This document shows positions 33,921 through 45,383 of a DNA stretch of 64,000 nt, piece by piece. The position numbers and the translations under genes are program-made. The notes beneath the pieces were generated by a model. That model saw only the letters and a program-made list of their open reading frames with translations. It was not told where the DNA came from and ran no database searches. The first letter of the stretch is position 1, and each line of letters starts with the position of its first letter. This stretch comes from Pseudocercospora fijiensis CIRAD86 (taxonomy: Eukaryota; Ascomycota; Dothideomycetes; Mycosphaerellales; Mycosphaerellaceae): the NCBI RefSeq assembly GCF_000340215.1, contig NW_006921537.1:2959685-3023684 (forward strand), given 5' to 3'.

Positions 33921-36900
33921 TATAAGGAGGACAGAGTAGGTCTGCCGGAACCGGAGATTACGAGATACGGATTCTATTGTTAGCACCTTCTACTGTTTTA
34001 AATCTTAGTAAATAAACTACGCGTTTCCTCTCGCCCTTACTACCCTTACTGCCCTCTAACCTCGCTATCGCTATAATAAAGCTAAAGTCTACGTATAGTA
34101 TAGCAATATCGCTTAATCCGAGGTGTTGTTATCGTTACTGCCGTACTACTACTACCACCGCCGCCGCTGCCGCCCTATTCTACGCGTTTCTCGACCTCTT
34201 ACTACTACTGCTATGCGTTAGTTAAGTAAGTAAATACTGCGGCATAGACGAAGTATCCTATAGCGACCGATTATAAGAGCTTGTCGGTATAGTTGCTATC
34301 TAATATAGCTGTAGCAGTAATAGTGCTAGCGGCACCTAAAGGCCGAGTAACTAAACCTCTGCAACTAGCTTAGCAACTAAGAGGGCAATAATAGGGTCTA
34401 CAGCCGCCTATATTCGAGACAACTACTTAGTAAGTGCTTTATCGGCCGTGTCGTCGTCTATACTGTTAGCTAACTCTTTACGGAGGTTGTAGAAGCGCTC
34501 TCGGATATTAAACACCTGCTCCTTCATCTTAATAGCGCGTCGCTCTAGTCTTGTTATTGTCTCTAGCTCGAGGTTAATAATAACGCGCTCTCGAGTGAAG
34601 TATAACTTAAAGCCGCTCTCCTACTAGCCTTATGTCTATATAGTATAGTCTTCTTCCGAGAGGTTGTTACAGAGCTTATTCCATACATAGATATAGCGGC
34701 ATATAATCTAATACTTCCGGTAGAAAGCGCACTCGCAGAAGTTATAGTTGTCGAGGTCTCTAATATCGCTAGCATCAAATTCTAGCTTACCGAGCGTAAT
34801 CTCGGCGGCAATAAGGGCTTAGACAGGGTAAGGAAGTGGCTTTAACTACTTATTAGTATAGATAATAGGGTGCATCTTCGAGCGGAAGTTATAAAGGGCG
34901 ATATTAGCCCTATAGTCGAAGCTATTCGCAACGTTATCGATATAGATAGCAATGCCCTTTAGCGAGAACGCCGCTATAGCGCGTTTAAGGTCCCCCTTCT
35001 TTAGGCAAGAATATAGACCTTCTAATAGATTAGTAGTCTTATACTGCATATATAGAGGTAAGTGTTCTCGTGCAAAATTAGCCTACATTCGCTTAGTTTT
35101 AATAAACTCGTTCTTAATATATTTGACCTATTCTCGCTTAGGTTAGCCGTAGAGGTTGCGTAGAAGCGCGTTGATTGCTTTGTTTATCGAGTCGTTACAA
35201 CTAAGCTCCGTTCTTCTGAATTTTAATGCTATAAGTATATAGTCTAAGGTCTTCTTGTATTTGTCGGCCTTAAAGCGCTTACGGAGTGTAGCGTCGACGT
35301 GTTTATAGCAGAGATAATAGGTCACTTCTGTCTTACCTGCAATTAGACCTAGAAAGGCGATTTTGACCGCTCGCTGTTTAGCTCCGCTATCGTCTGTAAC
35401 CTAGTACCTAGAAGTCTACCTTATGCTATTTTCTCGACACTATCTCTTAACAACAAGTATATACGATAATATAACGTCGCCGTCTTCGTATTCTATAAGA
35501 AAATAGAAGGGGTAGCGCTAAGAGCCGGTAGTGTCGCGTACTATAATAGTAAATAGCTTCTAACTTAGGAAATTCGTCTTGTATATAGAATCTATTAAAC
35601 AAAGCCGCCTATATTTTTATAGAAGCTCTAGTCTTTCCCGTTTAGCAAATATATATCTAATAGTGTCGGCGCCACTTTAATAATGCTTAGCTTCGACGTA
35701 TTCGTATAGGTATTATGCTATTGTTATTATAAGTTAGTATTCGAGGAAGATTCTAAATAAGGAAAATAGAGGGGATAATATCGGAGAAAGGGTAGTCCCG
35801 CGCCGATTAGCTACTTAGAGGTCGCGCTAAGAGATAAGCTAAACCGCTTACGGATGCTTAGCGGCAACACCTCTAATTCTTAATACTTCGAGGAAATAAG
35901 AACTTATACTCTAACAACTAATCTCTTAACTCTAACAACTGTACTAAGGTGCTTAATCGACCGCTAGTATGCCGGATATTAGGGTGTACTTTACGGAAGC
36001 CTCGAGCGCTATTAAGAACGTGCATTCGCTTAAAACTAAGGCCTCCGGAAGCCTTAAGAACCTTATATTGCCTAGGTGCGTTTTTACTTATTATATTGTC
36101 CTTTACCTCCGCCGCTCTATAGCCCTTCTGCCTTTCGTTACTAACTACCTTCCGCTAGAAGGAATTCAACTTGTTACGGTTAGAAGTCTCGAGAGAGTAG
36201 TTATAAGCGGCCTAATCCCTACTTTAGTACGAGAACTAGTATTCGACTAGTTTAATACGCTTAAACTCCTTTTTACTATTCTTAACGAGGTTGCTAGTAG
36301 GGTTAGTCTCGTTATACGGCTTATACAACACTTTAACCTTTAGGCGCGCTATATAGAGGTTACGGTCCTTATTAGTATTACGAAGCCTCTTATTGTTCGA
36401 CTTCTTCGACTTATCCGCCTATAAGGCGCGCTACTTACGACTAAGGCGACACTTGAAGCTAAAGATGCGTATATACTTCGAAGCGGACATAAGGTAAGCG
36501 CTATTAGTATACTATACGTTATTAATTAATAGCTAGTAGGTGCTTCTATCGTCCTTACTAACCTAGAAGGGCTCCGGTCGCAATCCGAATAGCAACTGTC
36601 GCTACGAAGCGACATTAGCTAGAACAGGTACTACTAACCTTTACGACGCGTTAAAGTAATAACTACGCTAGCGGCTCTTAAATTCGTTATAGCTACGAGA
36701 AGCCTTCTTCTTCTTAGTTAGCTCTTTATTACTTACAATCTCGCCTTTAGCATCTTCTTTACTACCGTTACTACCGTCACTACCGTTACTACCGTTACCT
36801 TTACTACCGCCGAGTTCTTTACTACCGTCGAGTTCTTTACTACCGTCGAGACTAGCCAAGTCGAGCAGCAAATCGTCTTGCTTAATAGGCCGCATTCTAC

Positions 36901-37268
36901 TAAAGATATCCGCTATATCTTCCGCCGTTGTTAGCTCATTAATACTATACTTCTTAACGTCTCTATTCGCGTTAAACCGCGTGTTAAATACTACCTTCTC
37001 GAGCTCGGCGGCGGCAGCAGCGAAGTCGAAGGCTATAGCTTCTTCGAGGCCTTCAATATAGCTAGTTGCGGCGTCTGCGAGGCCTTCAATATAGGTGTCC
37101 ATTGCGACAGTAAGAGCAGCGATAGCGATAGTAAGGTGCAGAGAGAGCGACGACGAGGTGCAAAATAGATTGTTTACTGGAAGAGCAGAAATGTGTGTAG
37201 AAGGCTAAGAAATCGGCTCCCCGGCGGAATCTCTAATTTCCGACTGGACCCACTCTGTCCTCCTTATA
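33921..37268 (-). mobile_element. Second MULE, a different family from the first
   Basis: Imperfect inverted repeats of about 44 bp begin TATAAGGAGGACAGAGT at 33921 and, reversed, end at 37268. Flanking TGTA (33917-33920) and TGCA (37269-37272) may be a 4-bp target duplication differing by one C-to-T change, though longer duplications are usual for MULEs. The interior encodes a MULE transposase on the minus strand. RIP is milder here than in the neighbours, since CA and TG survive in many places, so this insertion may be younger. Confidence 0.7.
34000..37102 (-). pseudogene. MULE transposase relic of the second element
   Basis: The N-terminal part is an open frame at 37102-36668 (144 codons) with a KKYSINELTTAEDIADIFSR segment and an acidic Ser/Gly/Asn-rich linker. 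The catalytic part shows VTDDSGAKQRAVKIAFLG with a central Asp, followed by the L-C-x-x-H motif (LCYKHVDATL). After it comes FRRTELSC and a block around YKTTNLLEGLYSCLKKG that corresponds to the T-N-x-x-E-x-x-H region of fungal MULEs. Two open frames (35325-35143 and 35049-34846) carry much of this. Between and beyond them TAG/TAA codons break the gene, especially 36,250-36,650, so it is inactive. Confidence 0.65.
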
Positions 37269-37272
37269 TGCA

Positions 37273-38254
37273 TCACCACTGCTGCCTTCCTGCAGCTCTC
37301 AAGGTTGAAGGAAGGTTCGGCGATCGGTGAGAGGCATGTCAACTGCCGATTCATCGTAGAATACTGACGTGTCGGCGATGTTCAGTCACTATACCAAAAT
37401 GATTACATCACGCCAAGAGCAAAGAGGCATGGGCTAGGCACACTGCAATGTTGTGGTCTTAGTGAGCGTGATGTGGGATCAAGAGACGAAGAGTCTGCCG
37501 GGGCTTGTGAAGGTGTCCTTTCGACAGAGCTCGGACCGTCTTCATTCACTCCCGATTTCCGAGCCGAGACGTTACACCATCTATACGATTATCAATAGCA
37601 ATTAACATCTACTCTTCGAATAACTATGACATTGATCTCTCACAGTTGCCTCTCTCATATTTATCGCGACCGTGCTACAAGAGCCAGTTGAAAACAACGC
37701 GACAAGCTCTCGCCCATTTCCTTCCACTACGGCCGCCTACCTCGAATGGCTCCTAATAGCACATGCCGCCAACGATGACTACATTCTACTCGAGAATCTC
37801 GCGCTAGGCTTCGAGATAGTCGATGGTGTCTAGCCCTGCAAGCTCATAACTCGAAGCAACATATGGAAATTTGCGAAAGGCTCAAGGGAGAGAATGCGAG
37901 TTGGAAAGTCGACAAGGAATGAAAACGCCAAAAGGTCCGGGTTCGGGTGAAGTTTGAAGGACGTAATCGCGAGGATGCTCGATTCAATCGCGAGAGCATC
38001 ACTATCCTGCATTGGCGACGCCGCGCCGATGAAGGGCTGTGGTTGTATTACCGACATCACAGTGCAAGAGGAGGATGTGACATGCTCACTAGTGTTGGGA
38101 TGTTGTCCCATGGAAAGAAATCTAAGGCTACATGACGCATGTATACAGACAATTGACGCACACACCATTAAGGATCTCCAAGAAGCGTCTGCCAGCAGAA
38201 CAACCCCAAGAATTACACCGTGCTATATACCGATGCCTCGGTTCGGCGTGCCTT
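37273..38254. other. Intergenic DNA with no supported gene
   Basis: Normal composition and not RIP-mutated. Several overlapping short open frames run on both strands (for example 37,830-38,168) but none has a family match or sensible splice context. It must include the 3' end of the membrane-protein gene that stops at 38255. Confidence 0.45.
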
Positions 38255-39650
38255 TCAAAACCTCCCGCCCTCCCCATGTTCTGGCCGCGCATCAAGCGTT
38301 GCATCATGCGAGTCGATCTCGTGAATAGGTGGCCTCGTCGCGTCTGCAGCAAGCTCCATTGGTGGGCTGGGTACAGGAGGCGAGCGTGACTTGTATGAAG
38401 GAGAATTTTGCGACTTGTCTCTTGACACCTCGCTTTGTGAATCTTGGTGGTATGGAGTGTACGCCTCGGGGAGTTGGCCTTGCGCATATGGCGGAGCCCA
38501 GTTCATGCCTTGCATTGGCGATCCGTAAGGATAGGGCGCAAGCTGTTGTTGCTGCATGTGTGGTGTCCCTGGATACGATGGCGCAGGAGGAGGAGCCGGG
38601 TGTGCTTTGGCTTCTTTATTGTTTCGTCGACGAAGGAGGATGAGGGCAACGATCAAAGCCACTGTCAAACAAAAGCCGACTCCTGCACCCACTCCAATGC
38701 CGGCTTTGGCACCGGTGCTTAGTCCGGTATCAGGCGCGTTGCTATGCGATACTAGAGAAGCATCACCACTTAGTGTAGCCGAGCCGGACGCCGAGGCTGC
38801 TGTGGTATCGCTGCTGCGTGTGGAAGTCGATCTCGATGAGGGTGCGGTGTAACTTGCAGCGGAGGCGTATGTCGATGGTCCAGGCGTGGCATCGGGCTGG
38901 ATTTGAATGGGCGTTGTTGGCGCATCACGATATGTCGTTAGCTGTGTGAAAGGAGTTGGAGTGTCTGGCGGCGAAGGTCAGTATACAGGTTCAAAGAGCA
39001 CGTGGTAAGACTCACATCCAGGGACTGCAGTCTCTACCCAGGAGTTGCTTCCCGCGGAGACAGTTGGGGAGTAGTATCCAGTCGAACCGCCAATGCTTGA
39101 AGGCAGCGAAACGTACGGTGCGAGCTTTTCTGGAGCATAGAGAGCGACAAGTGCATCACTGCCCATTTCCTTACAGCCTCGAGGCTGCAATACAAGCAGG
39201 TCACTCGTGGACTGCCAATCGCATCCACACGAGTCGGGAGAATGGCAGATCCAAGTATTCGAGAGGTCTTGCACATCTTGGCAGTATTCGAGCGCGATCC
39301 ACGGTGACTTGTCTGCTTACCATCAGCGCTGGAAAGGATGATGGTGAAAACAGGGGCATTGTACTTGGGTCAAGCCCGCACTTGTACGGACAACTCGCAT
39401 CTTCGTAGTGGATATCTGTGCAGCCATACTGATACAGGTTGCCCGTGTCATGATTGTAGCAGGTGTTGCCAGACAAGCAGGTATCGCCAAGCCGACAGCA
39501 AGCGGACGCTCCAGTACCATTGCATGGCACTACTTGGGAATCAGCGCGATACTGAGCACCTGCCGAGAAGTAGCATTGCTGCTGAGCAAGGGCCGCGCCA
39601 ACCAAGAGTAAGACCGGCCACGCGAGCGCCATGTTGCTTGTAGTCCGCAT
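38255..39650 (-). CDS. Cys-rich single-pass membrane protein
   Basis: Three exons (39650-39365, 39312-39016, 38964-38255) with introns of 52 and 51 nt yield 430 residues. A second ATG 18 bp in would give 424. An N-terminal signal peptide (ALAWPVLLLVGAALA) is followed by a Cys-rich ectodomain with CCRLGDTCLSGNTC, SCPYKCGLDP and SCGCDW. A Ser/Thr-rich stalk precedes one transmembrane helix (GVGFCLTVALIVALILL) with RRRNNK as stop-transfer. The cytoplasmic tail is Pro/Gln-rich. The first intron was placed so that the reading continues smoothly from CGLDP into SPWIALEYC. The layout resembles fungal Mid2/Wsc-like surface proteins, but I do not recognise a named family and make no functional claim beyond a plasma-membrane location. 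The tail, TM helix and exon phases all agree. Confidence 0.82.
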
Positions 39651-40633
39651 ACCAGCTTCGATTTCGATGGACAAAGGGTCGGGAAGATGAGCACACCTGA
39701 ACGAAAGCAAGGGACGCTTTTGAGAAGAGAATGGCAGCGCCCAGCCCACGTCGGTGTCCCCGTACTGCTCACGCAAGTCTGATCTGCGTGTGCGTTCAAT
39801 TGTCCAGCAAAAGGCGTTCCGCATTTGGCACATGTGCGGAGGTCAGCCAGCTGAAGGATTGCGACCAGGGTGAGTTGCAGGTCATGTCGTGGAACAATAA
39901 TGATCCAAGCCTTCGCTTTGCTTGTTTCTCTCGGGCAAAGCAGTGGTAAATGGGCACCACACGCTCCGCAATGCGGTCAGAGCGGGCAGAAAGACCCCTA
40001 CTGGGCAATGAAGTGCTGAGAGATGCTGTTCACATGGCATTCGATGCGAGCAGCGATGTTGCACAATGCTATGAAGTATGCAGGCGATCATAAGCAGGCC
40101 TCAGCTCATGGAACAGAGCTCGCGCAGTGCCGACCGCTTTGCGTACCGTAAGTGATTGGTGAAGCGGGTAGACCATGGCGGAGTGGTTCCTGCTGGCTTG
40201 CATTCAGCCTTTCGTTCCTGCGGCCTGCCTACCCAGAAAGTACCACCTATGAACACGTCTATGAACGCACGCGGTTGGACCCCATGCTCGTGGGAACCTT
40301 TTCGATCTCCCGAGGCGCTCGTTTGTGGTCAGGCAGATCTAGCCCCTTTGACTGTGCATCTCTGTTGATGTATTTCAGGTAGAAGTCGAGCGCTTTGAGA
40401 AGCACCTTTCGACTGGAAACAAGCGTTACCAGGTATGCCCTGTTGCAAATTTTGATAATTGCAAGCCTGGCAGAAAAAAGGCTGTAAAACAGCCACCGCT
40501 AGGGAACGGGCTGGAACAGATTGACCAGCGCATAACGACCCCGTACTGAGGAGGCAGGTGTTGCGCACATTGGACTTGCCGCCGCTGTGGATCATCAACT
40601 TGGTGCAGCGATCACTCCTCAAGCTCAAGATCC
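39651..40633. other. Intergenic DNA left of the assembly gap
   Basis: Normal composition; many short overlapping open frames and none convincing. It includes the promoter of the membrane-protein gene at its left end. Confidence 0.4.
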
Positions 40634-41082
40634 NNNNNNNNNNNNNNNNNNNNNNNNNNNNNNNNNNNNNNNNNNNNNNNNNNNNNNNNNNNNNNNNNNN
40701 NNNNNNNNNNNNNNNNNNNNNNNNNNNNNNNNNNNNNNNNNNNNNNNNNNNNNNNNNNNNNNNNNNNNNNNNNNNNNNNNNNNNNNNNNNNNNNNNNNNN
40801 NNNNNNNNNNNNNNNNNNNNNNNNNNNNNNNNNNNNNNNNNNNNNNNNNNNNNNNNNNNNNNNNNNNNNNNNNNNNNNNNNNNNNNNNNNNNNNNNNNNN
40901 NNNNNNNNNNNNNNNNNNNNNNNNNNNNNNNNNNNNNNNNNNNNNNNNNNNNNNNNNNNNNNNNNNNNNNNNNNNNNNNNNNNNNNNNNNNNNNNNNNNN
41001 NNNNNNNNNNNNNNNNNNNNNNNNNNNNNNNNNNNNNNNNNNNNNNNNNNNNNNNNNNNNNNNNNNNNNNNNNNNNNNNNNN
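40634..41082. other. Assembly gap (449 N)
   Basis: A run of N. Open frames that seem to cross it are artefacts. Real genes may be cut by it, in particular the minus-strand frame that enters it from 41083. Confidence 0.99.
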
Positions 41083-41355
41083 CCGGGAATTCGATCCTGT
41101 ACTGGTGCGCTCCAGCGCGGCTCGTGGCTCTGCCAGCCCGACCTCCCATTATGTCGTAGCAATCGAGCGTGCTGGAGATGCCGTAGTCAGTTATCGGATA
41201 CTTGCGCCAATCGAAGTTCGGCACGTTCTTGTATGCGATGAGGGCGGCTTTGTTGGCAGTGTCCAGGTCATAATAAAGTCCTCTACACTTGATCATTGGT
41301 CCTTCATATGCATCTTCCCGTATGGTGTTGACAATGTAAGCTATCTCTTTCTCTT
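41083..41355 (-). CDS. Unrecognised partial reading frame entering the gap
   Basis: On the minus strand the frame from about 41,355 down to the gap is open for about 90 codons, reading for example KCRGLYYDLDTANKAALIA and then DCYDIMGGRAG. It directly follows the point where similarity of the upstream frame to MFS transporters ends. The composition looks protein-like, with balanced charges and aromatics. I do not recognise a family. It could be an exon of a gene lost in the gap, or a fragment joined to the broken transporter. No start codon or splice site is assigned. Confidence 0.35.
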
Positions 41356-41735
41356 TCAGCTTCTAGCGAAGAGGCGTAATGGGAAGATGATCGCTGCATT
41401 TCTGACTAATGATGGTGGAATATAGAGGAGGCAGAACGTGATCATCCCGAGCCAAAGCGGCCGCGTCCTGCCGAAATGTTCTGAGAGCGGGCCCCATACA
41501 GAGGACCGAATCCTAGGCCCATCACGTATAGCGACAGATCAAGAAGCATGGGCTCCTTCGGGACATGTAACGTCTCGCTGTACCCGTCCGAAGTGGCAAC
41601 GAAAACACTGCTTCCGAAAGACACCACAAAGCTGAGGGAACTTGTGGTCACGACTATCGTCCATTTTCGAAAGAAGGACCAGTTTGACGGCTTCTGAGGG
41701 TCATCGGGCCCGTCCCATGACGCTGCAGTCGTCAT
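41356..41735 (-). pseudogene. MFS transporter N-terminal fragment, frameshifted
   Basis: From the ATG at 41735 the minus strand reads WDGPDDPQKPSNW and then FRKWTIVVTTSSLSFVV (first membrane helix). This is typical of the DHA1/polyamine-type drug:H+ antiporters of fungi. Around 41,495-41,500 one base appears to be missing. The original frame ends soon after at 41442, while the next frame continues correctly with WGPLSEHFGRTRPLWLGMIT, the conserved loop 2-3 region. Similarity then stops near 41,356 at a TGA, well before the remaining helices. Only about 120 of roughly 450-550 residues remain. It lies head-to-head with the P450 pseudogene, suggesting a former gene pair. Confidence 0.7.
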
Positions 41736-41956
41736 TGTGATGAGAAGTACTGTGGAGATATGGGTGCCGCATCAGATGGCAAAGTTGTGGTTCGACAGGA
41801 GCTCGACTCAATCAGTGCATTCTTGAGAGAGTATCTGAAGGAGAGAGCTACTTCCGTTGCGGTGATGTCTAGAACTAACCTCAGCTTTGATTCTGTGCAC
41901 AGCCGGATACGACACTTCCATGGTGGCAAATCCATCGGGAATATGTAAGCTCTCGT

Positions 41957-43329
41957 ATGCTTGAGAAACAGCTTTGTAGGGATGCTGCTCGCATTTTGAT
42001 ACAGTCCTCGCTGTCGGACATATTCTGCGCGACGACCTCACCTCGGCAAATAACCCTACAATTCGTTCTGGCACAGAACATTGCGAGCAATGGACTCCTT
42101 ATTCAGGAAGGAGAGGCACACAAGAAGGCTCGAAAGGCTCTGAGTCCCGCTTTCAGCCCTGCACAGCTGCGAGACTTGCATCCGATCGCGTTCAGGACTT
42201 CTCTAGAGATGCTTGAGCGCTTAGCGGGCGAGGTCAACAAACACAGCACGGAAAGTGTCTCGGGCGGAAGCAGCACAGCTGGCGAAGTGACGCCGGTGAA
42301 CATCCTCCATGGCACGACTCTCGATATCGTTGGCCGGTGGGCATATTCCGTGGACTTTGGCGTTGTGACTGATCCCAAATCTCTGATTCGACCATACATT
42401 GGAATGTTCAAGCAAAGCTGGCGAGGACAGATGACGTTCAATGTTGCGGCTGTCATCGGACCTCGCCTTGCGCTCAAGCTTCCTCTTCGAGCTGTAAAGA
42501 CGATGGGAGCTGTTATGAAGCCGGTGCACGATATGTCAGCTGACATTGTCGCCCAGCATACAGAAGGTCGGCTCAACTGTACTGGAGAACCAGAGAAGAC
42601 ACCATTAGCAAGCAAGAAGATCTAAGTCGTGGCTGAGGGTCGGCAAGATTGGATCAAGAAAGTCTGGTTGACCAGACGGTCCACATGCTTGCTGCGGCGA
42701 CCGAGACATCTGCCGGCACCCTATCCTGGGCCGTACATTTACTTTCTCGGTACCCAGACTGGCAAAACAAGATTCGAGAAGAGGTTCGTCGACGATTACC
42801 CTCTCCGAGATGCATGAATCTCGAGGAATGCTCTTCAGCAGTACAAAGATCGGACTTTCAGGACATGGTCCATCTGAACGCCTTTGTCAAGGAAGTTCTT
42901 CGCTTTCACTCCGTCAACACACTCTTGTGGCGCGAATGCATAGAGCCAGCAACTATTGCTAGCGAAACCATTCAACCGGGAACTATCGTCTCATTTTCGC
43001 CTTAGGCACTCGCTCGCGACCCTAAGGTTTGGGGTCCGGATGCTCGTACGTTCAATCCACAGCGCTGGATCGACGACTCGCAAGGTGGTTCAAGGAATGA
43101 AGCTGCCTGGTTGATCTTTGGGTCCGGGCCAAGGGGATGCATTGGCGAGCAGTATGCTTATGCTCAGATCCAAGCCATTATCGCCACGCTTGTTGGCCGA
43201 TACGATATGTCACCACTTAATGCAGCAGTGGGTACTGATGAAGGGCACGAGCTGGGCGATGATGCTGCTTTGACCTTGTCTAAGGTCATGGATGGGTGGA
43301 AGCTGAAGTTTCGAGAAGTGCCTAGGTAG
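41957..43329 (+). pseudogene. Cytochrome P450 pseudogene
   Basis: The plus strand contains most of a fungal microsomal-type P450. It has an N-terminal part with GEAHKKARKALSPAFSP (C-helix region), the I-helix AAATETSAGTLSWAV (about 42,690), the K-helix ExxR in KEVLRFHS, an FNPQRW block and the haem loop FGSGPRGCIG with the axial Cys (about 43,115-43,145). Three defects are visible. The membrane-anchor N-terminus is not found. Near 42,600-42,650 the frame must change at least once to reach the I-helix. A TAG at about 43,003 follows SFSP where the family has Trp (SPWA...), a TGG-to-TAG change in TpG context as RIP makes. Haem and ExxR motifs are intact, so the damage is probably recent. Confidence 0.85.
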
Positions 43330-43668
43330 TAATTGTCCGAGCTAAGACGGATGTTTTTAGGCAGTAGTTAGAGGGTTGGAGGAGCCTGCGACGAGGACAC
43401 GGAAACGGAGGTCAGCGAATCTTGAGAAGAACTATAGTAGAGAAATAGTTCCGATACTAAGGAGGCAAGGAGGTCTGCTAAGCTATCCTCCCAATTCGAG
43501 TTCACCCTAGTCTTTTTTTCCCTCAAAACATAGCCTACGAATGTCCTTCTCCATCGGAAGATCAGAAGAACAAAATGGATCTCTAGCTGAAGTCTTACCT
43601 CCTACATAAATATCAACGCCATTCAACTCAATCGCCTGCAACAAATCCCCCAGACGCGAAACGCAAGC
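43330..43668. other. Intergenic DNA with no supported gene
   Basis: Follows the P450 stop codon. No conserved frame and no repeat is evident. Confidence 0.45.
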
Positions 43669-44114
43669 ATGCCCACACAGACCAAAGTGCTTCCTCAGTC
43701 ATCCCGAGCCGCCGAGGACATGGAGACGCGCGACATCACAGCAATAATCCTGATAGCTGCCAGCTCTCTTGCTCTCACAATGAGCGCAAGTCTGACCTTC
43801 GCGCGACCGAGGAATCTGGAAGATGTCTGGAAGAACACCCGGGAATCCTACAGATCGCTATGGTCATGCTGGCAGTCGACGTATTGTGCATCTGGACCAT
43901 CAGCACATTAGGCCTTCGACGCTTCCCGATTGTTTCGGCACGGTGTTTGCGTGTTGCATACGGTAGCTCCATCGGTACCGTTATCTTGGTATTGATTTTT
44001 TCCGGCGCCAGCAGACTCGTGCACGTCCTTGGCTCGGGAGTTCTAGCTTGGATCGTGGGTTTCGTAATCGGCCACGCGGAGCCATATGTACAGGATGCAT
44101 TCAGGAAGGAGTAA
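43669..44114 (+). CDS. Possible small membrane protein, frame uncertain
   Basis: Two overlapping plus-strand frames, 43669-43911 and 43860-44114, each encode hydrophobic helices (TAIILIAASSLALTMSA; then VMLAVDVLCIWTISTLGL and TVILVLIFSGA). The second ends at a TAA. Joining them would need a frame change between about 43,800 and 43,860, and I found no convincing intron there. Either only the 84-codon second frame is used or this is a decayed gene. Its family is unknown. It lies between the P450 pseudogene and the ADH gene and converges on the latter. Confidence 0.3.
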
Positions 44115-44146
44115 TAAATCTGGAGTCATGAATCTTGTGCCCGGCT

Positions 44147-45383
44147 TCAGTCCCAAAGAATCACCGGCTTGATCGTCGCTCCCCCATGCATATCCTCTAT
44201 AGCCTGTTGAAAGTCCTCGGCCGGGATGAATCTCACCATCTTCTCGAGCGGAAACTTGCCCTCACGATACCAGCGAATCATCTGAGGGACGAATTCTCGC
44301 GGATCAGCCCAACCCTCCACGGCGCCAATGAAGCTCTTATTGGCGAACAGATTGCCCTTCGCCAGCCCAAACTTCACTTCATATCCCAGATCGGGCGATA
44401 TACCGATCTGGATATGCTTGCCTCGCGCGCGCGTTGCTTCATAGCCGCTTTCGGTCAGCGCTGGCACGCCGGTCGTCTCGATTGTGACGCTGGTGCCGAT
44501 TCCGTCGGTGGCGTCACGAATGGCTTTGATCAGATCCTCGCCGGGAGTCGTGTCTGTTGTGTCGATTGTGTGCGTGGCTCCCAGCTCCCGCGCGAGAGCC
44601 AGTCTTGATGGAATCCGGTCAATGGCAATAATTGTGTGGCATCCTCTCAGCTTGGCGGCCATCAGAGCACCCATACCAACACCACCAAGACCAATGACAG
44701 TCACAGTATCCTTTGGTCCTGCGTCTGCAACATTTGTGACGCTGCCCGCTCCAGTTTGAGGCCCGCATCCAAGCGGCGCGAAAAGCTGCAGCTCGGACTT
44801 GTCCTCGATCAGGTCTTTGGCGTTCACGATGGAGCTTTGTTTGACGATTGACAAGCCTGCGAAAGAGGACTGGCTAAAGAATGTTCCTGTAATGTCCGGT
44901 TCTGAGGCGTCGGGCAAGTTTTCGGATGTGAAGACTTTCTCGAAGCTGAGGGTGTTCCATGCCTGGAAATCTTTGCATGTCGCTGGAACACCGGATTTGC
45001 AGTGGAAGCATGATTGGCAGGAAGCAAATGAGAGCAGGACTGGATCGCCGACTGAAGCGATGGTGACCCCGGGTCCGACCGCAACGACATAGCCGGCTCC
45101 TATATCATGGTCAGCGGATTTCCTCCTCATACTTGAAACGCCTTGAGAGGATGTTCATTGACCAACCTTCATGTCCGAGCACACGAGGGTAGACGGCCAG
45201 TGGAGATGCGCCTTTGGGTACGCTTCCTGCGAACACATCTGAATGACATATGCCCGTCGCCACCATCTTCACCAGCAGTTCTCCTTCTCCCGGCTGTCGT
45301 ACTCTGACGGTTTCGAATTTCCAGCCTCCATTCTGCAGGGTGTCACGACTGACGATTGCTTGAGTTTTCAGCATGTCTGTCAT
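44147..45383 (-). CDS. Zinc-dependent alcohol dehydrogenase, aryl-alcohol type
   Basis: Two exons (45383-45167 and 45099-44147) with a 67-nt intron (GTTGGT...TATAG) give 389 residues. Catalytic zinc ligands are visible as C46-H47 in GICHSD and H71-E72 in GHEG. The structural zinc site is C100-x2-C103-x2-C106-x7-C114. The Rossmann motif GLGGVGMG follows near residue 205, with an acidic ID after the next strand that favours NAD(H). Class III/aryl-alcohol dehydrogenases such as XylB share this layout and interconvert aromatic or longer-chain alcohols and aldehydes; the exact substrate is unknown. The C-terminus is complete (IKPVILWD). It neighbours P450 and MFS relics, so it may have served the same lost pathway. 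The GT donor is GTTGGT, weaker than the others in this window. Confidence 0.88.

Noticed and set aside
39201..39833. 210-codon uninterrupted version of the membrane-protein N-terminus
   Set aside because: It reads through a GTACAA...GCAG intron; splicing gives the smoother Cys-rich continuation and correct phases to the transmembrane exon.
40329..41296. Long frames crossing the gap on both strands
   Set aside because: Their length comes from the run of N; only the part from 41083 has real sequence.
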